NCBI RefSeq assembly: GCF_005503145.1
Contig: NZ_SCNV01000006.1
Coordinates: 62,001 to 126,000 of the forward strand
Length of the DNA stretch: 64,000 nucleotides
Source: Burkholderia sp. 4M9327F10
GTDB taxonomy: Bacteria > Pseudomonadota > Gammaproteobacteria > Burkholderiales > Burkholderiaceae
Reading direction: 5' to 3'
Shown: piece after piece, positions 36,714-44,221 of the stretch
Layout: every line of letters starts with the position of its first letter
Numbering within the stretch: position 1 is the stretch's first letter
Translations under genes and position numbers: made by a program
Notes under the pieces: model-generated
Databases searched by the model: none
What the model saw: only the letters and a program-made list of their open reading frames with translations
Told to the model about the DNA's origin: nothing

Positions 36714-36750
36714 AGCCCCGGCATCCTATGGATGTGCGGGGCTTTGTATT
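36714..36750 (+). terminator. Rho-independent terminator-like hairpin
   Basis: AGCCCCG and CATCC pair with GGATG and CGGGGCT around a TAT loop (36714-36743), followed by TTGTATTT. It ends the unit 35318-36671 and overlaps the left edge of the 38-bp palindrome, so the two hairpins exclude each other. Confidence 0.7.
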
Positions 36751-36777
36751 TGATCGCATGCGATCAAATACAAAGCC
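36740..36777. repeat. 38-bp perfect palindrome without loop
   Basis: Centre TCGCATGCGA at 36754-36763; every base from 36740 to 36777 pairs with its mirror, with arm ends GGCTTTGTATTTGA and TCAAATACAAAGCC. It lies between a terminator and operator copy 3. It can act as a strong bidirectional terminator arm, a protein-binding or cleavage site, or a hairpin for single-strand replication. Function unknown. Confidence 0.85.
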
Positions 36778-36791
36778 GCCTCCGCAAAAGA

Positions 36792-36835
36792 TTGCGAATC
36801 TATTTTTTAATACGTATCATGTATCTGATACGCAA
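36792..36835 (+). promoter_or_regulatory. promoter with element-wide operator, copy 3
   Basis: -35 TTGCGA (36792-36797), 17-bp spacer, -10 TATCAT (36815-36820) inside the left half of the operator ATACGTAT-N10-ATACGCAA (36810-36835). It drives the TraP-like and bactofilin genes. Confidence 0.62.
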
Positions 36836-36866
36836 TTTTACAGGTGCAGGAGAAGCGGGGGAGCGA

Positions 36867-37577
36867 ATGGAAAACGCATTGCACGCGGCGCGGCCGGCCG
36901 GTGGCGAAACCGAAGAACGCCGTGTTGAGCTGACCGCGTCAGGAAGACTGGTGCTGATTCTGGCGATAGCGGGGGCCAGCATTGGTGCATGGGCTGCATA
37001 TCAGCACTATGGGCCCGCTACGCCTGCGCGCTTGCCGCAGCCGGTGCTGCACGAACAGACGGCGCAGCAACCGGGGAATGCGCCCCAGGCAGCCCCGGCG
37101 GGCGCAAGCACGCCGTCGGTGGCGCAGCTCACGCAGGTGCTCCTTAAAGAGCGCCGGGATCATGAGATCCAGATTGCTGCGTGGCGGGCACTGACCGAAG
37201 CGACGCGGCAACAGATCGCCAGCCTGCAAGCGGGCCTGCAGGCGCTTGACGGCAAGATCGATGCCATCCAGAAGACTCCGCCACCGGCGCGCCTCGTGCG
37301 TGCCGGCAGCGCGGATGCCATCTCCAGCGCCAAAGCGCTTCACGCGACCCTCGACGCCACGAAGACGACGGCGGATATCGATGTGGCGTCGCTGCCCGTT
37401 GAAACGGTGTCTGCGCAGGCGCTAAACGTGACGGGTTTCGGCAACGGTGTGGTGGAAATCGGCAATCAGAAGCTGACGGTGGGCCAGATCTACCAGCCGG
37501 GCGAGACGATTGTTGCGGTCGACCCGGTCAGCCGATCGATTGTGACCAACCGGCGCATCATCAACGTCTCGAACTGA
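36867..37577 (+). CDS. TraP/DotF-like bitopic inner-membrane protein (tentative)
   Basis: A 236-residue protein from ATG 36867 (GGAGAAGCGGGGGAG upstream). It has a short cytoplasmic N-terminus, one membrane helix (about 24 to 44, LVLILAIAGASIGAWAAY), a Pro/Ala linker, a coiled coil (LTQVLLKERRDHEIQIAAW onward) and a C-terminal beta domain (GVVEIGNQKLTVGQIY, VDPVSRSIVTN). This layout matches DotF/IcmG or IncI TraP, accessory parts of the channel, and the C-terminal domain also resembles PilP. Sequence identity to either was not testable here. Confidence 0.5.
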   Translation: MENALHAARPAGGETEERRVELTASGRLVLILAIAGASIGAWAAYQHYGPATPARLPQPVLHEQTAQQPGNAPQAAPAGASTPSVAQLTQVLLKERRDHEIQIAAWRALTEATRQQIASLQAGLQALDGKIDAIQKTPPPARLVRAGSADAISSAKALHATLDATKTTADIDVASLPVETVSAQALNVTGFGNGVVEIGNQKLTVGQIYQPGETIVAVDPVSRSIVTNRRIINVSN

Positions 37578-37584
37578 GGATGAT

Positions 37585-38322
37585 ATGAACGAACCAGGTT
37601 TCCTCGTGCGCGTAGCGCTTGGCGTTGGCCTCGCGCGACGCGCTGCACCAGCCGTGCGGATGCAGAGTGTCAACGATGCTCCGGCTCCGGCGCCCGATGC
37701 ATCTGCACAGCCGCGCCGCGCGCAGCCTGCGCCCCCCGCGCAGCACGCGCAGAATGCGGCCCGAGCGCAGCAGCAGGCATTGCAGCAACGGCAGGAACAG
37801 GCTTCTTACGCGCAGCAGGGTGTATCGGCAGCCGCCCCCTCGCCCAAGCCAGCGCCAACCCCGAAACCAGCGCTGCAAATCGCGGATGGACTTCCGGCGC
37901 GGGGCGGCGAAACCGACATCAGCACGGTCATTCCCGCGGCCGCCCAACTGAACGGCGATCTCGAGATCGAGGAGAGCATCGTTCTGCAATGCGTCGTGCG
38001 CGGCAACGTGACACAGGTCGGCGATCACCAGGTGGTCCTGACATCGACCGGCGGCATTCACGGCACGCTGCGGGCCCACACGGCGGTGATCGGCGGAACG
38101 GTCGAGGGCGATGTATTCGCCGACCGGGTCGTGGTGCTCGAAACCGGCCACGTCAATGGCAACGTCGAGTACACGACACTCGCGATGAAAGAGGGCGGAA
38201 CAATCAACGGAACCTTGACGCGCATCGTGCCCAATGTTGTCGGCGTGAGCGATGGCGGCATCCGCGTCGAGCAGCCCGGTTTGCGCGCCGTTTCGGTCGC
38301 GGATCAGGAGCGTGTCGCGTGA
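37585..38322 (+). CDS. bactofilin-domain (polymer-forming) protein
   Basis: A 245-residue protein. The first 110 residues are an Ala/Pro/Gln-rich linker; residues about 118 to 225 form the right-handed beta-helix of bactofilins (LNGDLEIEESIVLQC, GTLRAHTAVIGGTVEGDVFADRVVVLETGHVNGN, in short repeats). Bactofilins polymerise into membrane-linked filaments that position envelope machines. Finding one inside a transfer operon is unusual. It starts 8 bp after the TraP-like gene and overlaps the next gene by GTGA. Confidence 0.78.
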   Translation: MNEPGFLVRVALGVGLARRAAPAVRMQSVNDAPAPAPDASAQPRRAQPAPPAQHAQNAARAQQQALQQRQEQASYAQQGVSAAAPSPKPAPTPKPALQIADGLPARGGETDISTVIPAAAQLNGDLEIEESIVLQCVVRGNVTQVGDHQVVLTSTGGIHGTLRAHTAVIGGTVEGDVFADRVVVLETGHVNGNVEYTTLAMKEGGTINGTLTRIVPNVVGVSDGGIRVEQPGLRAVSVADQERVA

Positions 38323-38582
38323 AGCCTGACCGCACGCTCTTATCCCGCCCGGTGCTTGCCATGCTCGCGGCATGGAGCGTGCTTTGCGCATCGGCATCTC
38401 AGGTTCATTTCCCGCATTTCCTGTTTATCTGTGAGCAGGTCGAAGCGTATTACGACGGCATGGCCGACGATGCGGTGGTGTATCGCGTTATGCAGAGCCT
38501 GGTCGCCTCGGTGTGGGCGCTCGGCGTCGTCGCGATTGCCGCGGGTGCCTGGATGGCCCGCGCGGCAAGAGTGCGTCGATGA
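38319..38582 (+). CDS. small membrane protein
   Basis: An 87-residue product from a GTG start overlapping the bactofilin stop. It has two probable membrane helices (LLSRPVLAMLAAWSVLCAS and VASVWALGVVAIAAGAW) with a short loop containing Cys and His. No family recognised. Coupled translation suggests it works with the bactofilin-like protein. Confidence 0.55.
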   Translation: MKPDRTLLSRPVLAMLAAWSVLCASASQVHFPHFLFICEQVEAYYDGMADDAVVYRVMQSLVASVWALGVVAIAAGAWMARAARVRR

Positions 38583-38624
38583 ACCTCGCGGCCAGTCGCG
38601 TCCACTTGTCCTAGGCGAACGGGA

Positions 38625-39092
38625 ATGAAGATTCCGAAGATGGGTTGCGGCGAGGTTTTTCTTGTTGCGCTGATCGTGCTGACCACTGTGATGTGGCTAC
38701 GCGACCGTTTGCCGGCGTCTGCCGCGGAGATCCGTGGCATGCAGGCGTTGGCGGCTTCGAATGAAGCGGCGCAGCGGGTCGTTGCCTCTCGTCTCGCGGA
38801 TGGTTCGAGTCTGAGCAGCAGCGACGTGCGCAGACTGCGGGAGCGTGTTGTAGCTATCGAGGCGTATGCCTCGCGACCGGCGCCGGGCGTTGCCACGCGA
38901 CGGTTGACGTTGGAGCGCGAGCGGCTGGCGGCTCGACCGTTTCTGGAAATGACGGGCGGCGACAAACTACGCTGGATGCTGTTCGGCATCGGGCGTTATG
39001 CCGAGCTGATCATCGGCGCGCTCGCCGGTCTTGGCGCACTGGCCTTCATACGCCTGCGCGGAAACAGGGGCGAGCGATGCACAACACATTGA
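38625..39092 (+). CDS. membrane protein, function unknown
   Basis: A 155-residue product with an N-terminal helix (VFLVALIVLTTVMWL), an extended helical, probably periplasmic region rich in Arg and Ala (about 30 to 115), and a C-terminal helix (YAELIIGALAGLGALAFI). Last gene of the operon starting at 36867. It does not match a family I know; the topology could suit an envelope anchoring part. Confidence 0.55.
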   Translation: MKIPKMGCGEVFLVALIVLTTVMWLRDRLPASAAEIRGMQALAASNEAAQRVVASRLADGSSLSSSDVRRLRERVVAIEAYASRPAPGVATRRLTLERERLAARPFLEMTGGDKLRWMLFGIGRYAELIIGALAGLGALAFIRLRGNRGERCTTH

Positions 39093-39133
39093 CCGGCCTC
39101 GACTGTCCGGGTTTATGTGAGGTCCGCAGCGGC

Positions 39134-39196
39134 TGGACAACGAGCGGGAAAGCGATATAATCGGATACTGATGCGTATCAATATAATTATACGTAA
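39134..39196 (+). promoter_or_regulatory. promoter with element-wide operator, copy 4
   Basis: TGGACA (39134-39139), 16-bp spacer, TATAAT (39156-39161), then operator ATGCGTAT-N10-ATACGTAA at 39171-39196 covering the start-site region; another TATAAT lies in the operator centre. It precedes the small gene at 39354 by 158 bp, so a long leader or a further small gene is possible. Confidence 0.55.
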
Positions 39197-39353
39197 GTTT
39201 CGGGGATGGGGTCCAACTCAGGTATCTGGGTTCGCGAACGATGGCCGCTGAGCTGCCTCACCAGGCAGGCGCAAGCTTGATGAAGCGGTGTCTGTTGTCG
39301 AACCGGATAGTGGATAGATCTGTTTGACGCGCATCACATATAGAGGTTGACAC

Positions 39354-39578
39354 ATGGCATTGGACGACAATATCGACGCAGTGCGTGACCTGCAAAAATC
39401 CGGCACTCATGTCGCCCGTCTGCTGGGCTATATGAACATCGGCGTGTTGCCGAGCCGGGAGAATATGGCGAACGCGCAACAGTGGCTATCCAGGGCCTCT
39501 GACAAGCTCGAACCGATCTTGCAGGAAGCCGAAGCCAACAAGGCTTCGCAAACGTTTCGCCCGACGTTCAAAGGGTAG
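39354..39578 (+). CDS. small hypothetical protein
   Basis: A 74-residue soluble helical protein (NIDAVRDLQKSGTHVARLLGYM; RENMANAQQWLSRASDKLEPIL) with GAGG before the start. It has its own operator-type promoter, so it may be a highly expressed or regulatory small protein of the transfer system. No family recognised. Confidence 0.55.
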   Translation: MALDDNIDAVRDLQKSGTHVARLLGYMNIGVLPSRENMANAQQWLSRASDKLEPILQEAEANKASQTFRPTFKG

Positions 39579-39594
39579 CGGCAGCGGGGCTGGG

Positions 39595-39657
39595 CGCGTG
39601 AGCCGGCAGCCCGGATGCGGTTGTGCCGCCGGCGCCTGGCCGGGCCGGGCTCACGCG
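39595..39657. repeat. long-range inverted repeat after the small gene
   Basis: CGCGTGAGCC (39595-39604) pairs with GGCTCACGCG (39648-39657) around a GC-rich, internally structured loop. It may be a transcription end or a structured RNA leader. No T-run follows. Confidence 0.4.
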
Positions 39658-39674
39658 AGGCCGTCAGCCTCCCG

Positions 39675-39719
39675 TTGAATAGTACGGTTTTTATTTCGTA
39701 TCGTTATATTGATACGATA
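39675..39719 (+). promoter_or_regulatory. promoter with element-wide operator, copy 5
   Basis: TTGAAT (39675-39680), 18-bp spacer, TATCGT (39699-39704) in the left half of operator TTTCGTAT-N10-ATACGATA (39694-39719). It drives the two secreted-protein genes at 39797 and 40291. Confidence 0.6.
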
Positions 39720-39796
39720 TTAACGATGAAATCGCCAGCGTTCGCGAATGCAGCCGGACGGCCGATGACTGATCGTTACCTACTGGGGATAACACG

Positions 39797-40294
39797 ATGA
39801 TGCGGAACCTGAAGAAGATTGTGCTGGCGACGGTGCTTGCTTCGGCGATGGCCCAGCCCGTCCTGGCAACCTGCACCATGCAGACGCAGATGGCCAGCGC
39901 ACAGGCGGCAGAACAGGCGCGGCGTCTTGCCAACATCAATGCCAATTTGCAGACGCTTGCGTTGTTGAGCCAGTTGCAGACAGCCTGTCTTCAGGGCTTT
40001 CAGATGATTCCGACCCAGGGAATGGGGCCCAGCTCGATCGCTATAACAGCGCTTACCAACATTGAACAGTCGGTCTGTCAGTCCCTGGTCAACAAGGCTC
40101 GCTCGACCGCGCAGTCGGGGATGGCTGCGGCACAGGCGCAGGCACAACAGCAGATCAACAGCATCATATCGAGCGTGGTCAGCTCCAGCGGGAGCTCGGG
40201 CATGCTTTCCGGCGCGACCCAGGCGAACACATCCTCGTCGAGCGGCGGCGTGATGTCGGCCATTACGAACAGCTTGTCGAGGCTCTTCCAATGA
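39797..40294 (+). CDS. secreted Gln/Ala/Ser-rich protein of the transfer region
   Basis: A 165-residue exported protein (signal MMRNLKKIVLATVLASAMA, cleavage near PVLA), mature part helical with heptad-like Gln/Ala and three Cys, then a Ser/Gly-rich tail. Its size, signal and helical body recall VirB5/TrbJ-type minor pilus proteins, but I see no defining motif. It overlaps the next gene by four bases (ATGA). Confidence 0.6.
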   Translation: MMRNLKKIVLATVLASAMAQPVLATCTMQTQMASAQAAEQARRLANINANLQTLALLSQLQTACLQGFQMIPTQGMGPSSIAITALTNIEQSVCQSLVNKARSTAQSGMAAAQAQAQQQINSIISSVVSSSGSSGMLSGATQANTSSSSGGVMSAITNSLSRLFQ

Positions 40295-41502
40295 AGAAGA
40301 TCGCTCCATCGCTTGTCGTGCTGGTCGCGGCGTTGACACTATCGAGCAGCAGTAATGCATACGCGGTTTGCGACGGTTGTGTGGTCGCAGCCGTGCAAGA
40401 GGGCGCTCAGCAACTGTCTGCGGAACTCACATCGATTGGATCGATGTTGCAGCTTATGCTAACCGAAATCGACGACGATATCGGCGCTATCGGCGCCAAG
40501 GAGTCGGGCAGTAGCGTGATGGCAGCAAATACGCAACGGGATATGGCGGCTCAGGTTCAGCAGCAGAGTGAAATGGACGCGACCCTGCAGCAAACCGAAT
40601 TGCCGATCGACCCGTGCGCGACATCGGGAAGCAATTACGCGATGCAGGCCGTTCATAGCGTGAACATGACGGCGACGAACTACCGTCCCGGCGGTAACGC
40701 CACCGTGTCCAGCGCACCGCTGTCGAAGGCATTGAGCAGCTTCGCGCCATCTATCGAGGCTTCGCGCCGTGCGTCCACCTCCATCCACGAGGCGGCGTAT
40801 TGCAACGCAAACGAAGTTGCGCTGGGTTATCCGGGTTGCTCGACGTCGAGCATGCCGGACGGCGACGCGAATGCGGACTCGCTTTACGACGGTGCCGGCA
40901 TGCCCGGCAAGGATGCCGACTTGACCTTTACGCCGCAGGAAATCGAAGCCGCCCGCGCCTATGAGCGGATGTCGGTGGATCCGGAACCTCCGCAGTACGT
41001 CTCGAAGGCCGAGGCCAATACGGAAGTCGGCAAGCTCTACATCGCAATGCAAAAGGCCTATCAGGCGAACGTGTCCTCAGCGGAGAACACACTCAACAAC
41101 CTGATTGCCGCGCGTGCACCGTTTCCAGGCAGTGCACAGTTGATCAGCGACATCAACTCCTCGTCGGACTCGGCGGAGCAGTATTTCAACGCGAACGCGT
41201 CGCCCGTTGCCAAAAGCACAGGCACGATGAGCCTCGCCGAGCTCGAGGATTTCGAGGCCGGGCGCCGCTGGCGTAATCCGTACTGGCAGATCGAAATGGG
41301 TGCGGTTGCCGACCCGACCAAGATCGCGCGGGAGCAGCTCTACACGACGGCATTCATGGCCGATATCGATTACCAGAATTTTCAGCGGTCGCAGCATATC
41401 GAAGTGCTGCTGGGGCAGCTTCTCGCGGTGCTGGAGCGGACCAACGAGCGTCCGGTGCTCGAGGCGCAACTTCAGCGCGTACATGCAACCAACGCAAGAT
41501 AA
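40291..41502 (+). CDS. secreted conjugation-associated protein, function unknown
   Basis: A 403-residue exported protein (signal ends near SNAYA). Cys pairs occur early (VCDGCVV), in PIDPCATSG and in EAAYCNANE...GYPGCSTS. The C-terminal third is helical with RRWRNPYWQIEMG and AFMADIDYQNFQRSQHIEVLLGQLLAVLE, a pattern seen in surface or pilus-associated proteins of IncI-like transfer systems. It may correspond to TraW-like proteins, but this is uncertain. Disulfides would suit the TrbB protein of the same element. Confidence 0.6.
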   Translation: MKKIAPSLVVLVAALTLSSSSNAYAVCDGCVVAAVQEGAQQLSAELTSIGSMLQLMLTEIDDDIGAIGAKESGSSVMAANTQRDMAAQVQQQSEMDATLQQTELPIDPCATSGSNYAMQAVHSVNMTATNYRPGGNATVSSAPLSKALSSFAPSIEASRRASTSIHEAAYCNANEVALGYPGCSTSSMPDGDANADSLYDGAGMPGKDADLTFTPQEIEAARAYERMSVDPEPPQYVSKAEANTEVGKLYIAMQKAYQANVSSAENTLNNLIAARAPFPGSAQLISDINSSSDSAEQYFNANASPVAKSTGTMSLAELEDFEAGRRWRNPYWQIEMGAVADPTKIAREQLYTTAFMADIDYQNFQRSQHIEVLLGQLLAVLERTNERPVLEAQLQRVHATNAR

Positions 41503-41508
41503 CGGCGC

Positions 41509-41552
41509 TTGATTTCGTTTTCTTAATATCGTATCGTATACATCATACGTAA
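41509..41552 (+). promoter_or_regulatory. promoter with element-wide operator, copy 6
   Basis: TTGATT (41509-41514), 17-bp spacer, TATCGT (41532-41537), operator TATCGTAT-N10-ATACGTAA at 41527-41552. It drives the unit 41703-45328 that includes the lipase. Confidence 0.62.
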
Positions 41553-41702
41553 GTGATTGTGGTGATCGATCCGTATCAGGGTGGCGTCTGGATGTAGTGC
41601 CCCGGCGCCTGGTCGTCGGTCCAGATGGCTCTCTTTGTGCCGAATGGACGTGCGGTTCCTCGACCGTTTGTTCATTCGGCTTTTTTTGCAGGGACTCTCT
41701 CA

Positions 41703-42347
41703 ATGTCGAGCAGCGGTTCGCTGCTGTTGAGCGCTCGCGTCGCGGTTGCGACATACCACTTTGCCGATGGCCCGTTTCGGCTGCTCTCGGACGCCTTGCG
41801 CCTTGCCCGTCGAGCGGGAATTGCCCGCGCCGAGGAAGGCATGGAAATGAGCGCGCCCTTGCTTGCGCCGACTGACGCCGATCCGGCGTTTGATCGCCGG
41901 CTGACGGAAATGCGGGATGAGTACGAGTATGCATACCGGACACATGTGCCGGTCTGGGGTGAGTACTACATGCTATCGATCCGAAACGAATGGGTAGGAA
42001 TCCGAAGTCTTGAGCGTGACGATGCGCGGGGCGAAATTACGGTTTCGGCGCAAAGCGCGCCGGAGATCTTCCGGTTGCTGAAGTGGCGCCCTCAATCCTA
42101 TCGCTTTCGGCGTGACTTCATGATGTGGGGCGGATCGCATTTCGTGCGGATGGACGACCCCACCACCAGTCACTTCGGGCAACTGTATCTCGAGACGGGA
42201 CATCCCTCGCGCGGCAGCCTTTACTTCGGGGATCCGAAGACTGAACATTTTCATTTGTCGGCCTTGCTTGCTCTCGAACAACGGGTGCTGGCTCTTGCCG
42301 GAAGTCGAACCAGCGCGGGCGATATCACCGCAGAACATACGGCGTAG
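41703..42347 (+). CDS. hypothetical protein
   Basis: A 214-residue soluble protein (MSSSGSLLLSARVAV). Features include VWGEYYMLSIRNEWVGIRSLERDD and FRRDFMMWGGSHFVRMDDP, suggesting a mixed alpha/beta fold rich in Arg and aromatics. ATG 41625 is an alternative start with a poor ribosome site. It opens the operon that carries the lipase. No family recognised. Confidence 0.55.
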   Translation: MSSSGSLLLSARVAVATYHFADGPFRLLSDALRLARRAGIARAEEGMEMSAPLLAPTDADPAFDRRLTEMRDEYEYAYRTHVPVWGEYYMLSIRNEWVGIRSLERDDARGEITVSAQSAPEIFRLLKWRPQSYRFRRDFMMWGGSHFVRMDDPTTSHFGQLYLETGHPSRGSLYFGDPKTEHFHLSALLALEQRVLALAGSRTSAGDITAEHTA

Positions 42348-42411
42348 CGGTAGTGGCGAGATCAGACGGATCGACCTGAATCCGAGCCATATCAAAGCAG
42401 CGGAAGATGCC

Positions 42412-42957
42412 ATGAGCGAAAAGCAGGCGGGTGCAAGCGTCCGGCCGGGACGACAGGAAGAGGTGGTGTACAGGCTCGATCTCGAACACCACGGGCAGAG
42501 TGTCACCACGCTTTATGTGATCGATGGGGTGATCGTCTACAGCGGTCTCGTCGAACGATTGCGCTGGGAACAGCACTCGCTGGCGACCCGGGAGTTTGCC
42601 GTTGGTGATTCGCTCAGCTTTCGCGACGGTGCAGAGCCGGATGGGTTGACCGATTGCCTGATCGTCGGCGTCCAGCCTATCGAGCATGCATTGACGTACA
42701 AGGAATGGCTGGCCGAGGTGGACCGTCTGGCCTGGGAGCAGTGGGGCGAACAAAGCTATACGGCGAACTCAGGAGCAAACATGCCGGGGGATTCGTGGAT
42801 CGAGTTTTACCTGGAGGGTATCTGCGCGGAACGTGCGTGGGGCGCGGAAGTTCGTGCGGTGGCTACGTGGATGGACTTGCCTGTATGTTTTTCGAATACG
42901 GGTGACTTCTTTTGTGTTTCTAGTAAAGCCGAGTCAAAGCGTGCGGGAGCCGGCTAA
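42412..42957 (+). CDS. hypothetical protein
   Basis: A 181-residue acidic cytoplasmic protein with GGAAG before the start. Central segment VIVGVQPIEHALTYKEWLAEVDRLAWEQWGEQ is helical. It lies between an unknown gene and the secreted beta-propeller gene; it could be a chaperone or adaptor for the lipase, but nothing in the sequence proves it. Confidence 0.55.
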   Translation: MSEKQAGASVRPGRQEEVVYRLDLEHHGQSVTTLYVIDGVIVYSGLVERLRWEQHSLATREFAVGDSLSFRDGAEPDGLTDCLIVGVQPIEHALTYKEWLAEVDRLAWEQWGEQSYTANSGANMPGDSWIEFYLEGICAERAWGAEVRAVATWMDLPVCFSNTGDFFCVSSKAESKRAGAG

Positions 42958-43042
42958 TCATACGTTGCGGCCGTAACCCCTCGTGCGGCGTTTGACTCCA
43001 CGGAAGGTGCGGCTCGTTTCTGGATCGACCTTGAGGAATTCA

Positions 43043-44194
43043 ATGAAATTACGCAAAGCTGCGGTGGCCTCGGTGATTTTTATGGGAGTAGCAGGTATGA
43101 CTACGGATGCGGATGCACAGTCAGGCAACAGTGTGGTGAGCAATGTCGCGAGCGCTTCGGTGACGACGCCGAAGTTGCAGAGGACGATCAAGCTCGGTGG
43201 TTTGCTGTCGGAGTCGATAGAGATCATGAAAATAAGCTTTAGCCCGAACGGTCGCTATCTGGGAATCGTGGGTTCGGGTCATTCTTCGCCGACCATCATC
43301 GTGGTGTGGGACATGCAGCGTGACAGGGAGCAGTCCCGCATTCATTGTCAGTATGACTATTCGACGACCGAAGAGGACCACTTGCTGTGGAGTTCAGACG
43401 GAAAAACCCTCTCGTTTGGCCCCAAGATGCAGTGGGATGCGATGACGGGCGACACTCTGCCGGAGCGGCCCGCAGTGGGATTTTCCGCGCGGCTGAACAA
43501 GGACGGCAGCAAGCTGCTGACCCTCGTCGGCACACTTGGTGATCCATCCGACATCTACGTATACGACACGAAGACATGGGCGTTGCAGATCATTCATGCC
43601 GACGGCCTTCGGGTCACAACCGCTTCGTGGACGACGGACGACAGAATACTGGTTAGCGCCATGCCTACCAGTGAAACTGGCGAAGGCAAAACGCTCGATG
43701 GACATCTCATTCACTGGTACGACACCGCGATCAGGCTTGTGGATCCTTCCGGTAAGGAAAAGACCAAGGCCGTGTGGTTTCCTCAGGAACCGACTAACGA
43801 CCCTAAATCACCGTACACCTATGCGTTTCCAGTCGGTACGGAGGGTCAAACGAACTTCGCAACGAATGAGATTTTCCTGGCCTCCGGTCAGATCATAAAC
43901 GGCGCTACGCTCAGCGTTCGCCATTACCACTCGTTCAATGCAACCGACATTGCACCGGGTGGGTCCGGAATGGGGTTTAGTCCTGACGGGAAATTTCTTT
44001 ATCTGAAAGGTTCAACGTTCGCTGACCCGGGACGCAAGCCGATCGAGAACAGCATCGTGGATATTGCCTCGGGAAAACCCCTGCTGCAATTTAGCGGGGC
44101 AATGGGCGACGGAGAGGGGCTTGCCGTGAGCCCGGACGGTCAATATCTGGCGCTGGCCAATAAAAGTTCGGTTCTTCTCTTCAACCTCCGATAA
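43043..44194 (+). CDS. secreted beta-propeller (WD40-like) protein
   Basis: A 383-residue exported protein; signal MKLRKAAVASVIFMGVAG with cleavage after DADA. The mature part has repeated blade motifs such as FSPNGRYLGIVGSG, LLWSSDGKTLSFG, FSPDGKFLYLKG and VSPDGQYLALANKS, as in WD40/TolB-type propellers. GAGGA precedes the ATG at 43043. It is 27 bp upstream of the lipase gene in the same operon; a periplasmic immunity protein or a lipase partner are both reasonable readings (inference). Confidence 0.72.
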   Translation: MKLRKAAVASVIFMGVAGMTTDADAQSGNSVVSNVASASVTTPKLQRTIKLGGLLSESIEIMKISFSPNGRYLGIVGSGHSSPTIIVVWDMQRDREQSRIHCQYDYSTTEEDHLLWSSDGKTLSFGPKMQWDAMTGDTLPERPAVGFSARLNKDGSKLLTLVGTLGDPSDIYVYDTKTWALQIIHADGLRVTTASWTTDDRILVSAMPTSETGEGKTLDGHLIHWYDTAIRLVDPSGKEKTKAVWFPQEPTNDPKSPYTYAFPVGTEGQTNFATNEIFLASGQIINGATLSVRHYHSFNATDIAPGGSGMGFSPDGKFLYLKGSTFADPGRKPIENSIVDIASGKPLLQFSGAMGDGEGLAVSPDGQYLALANKSSVLLFNLR

Positions 44195-44221
44195 CCAACT
44201 CGAACATTCGGGAGTGTAGCG

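Noticed and set aside
36728..36866. Extension of the TraP-like gene upstream to 36732
   Set aside because: It would run through the palindrome and operator 3, while a strong ribosome site lies just before ATG 36867.
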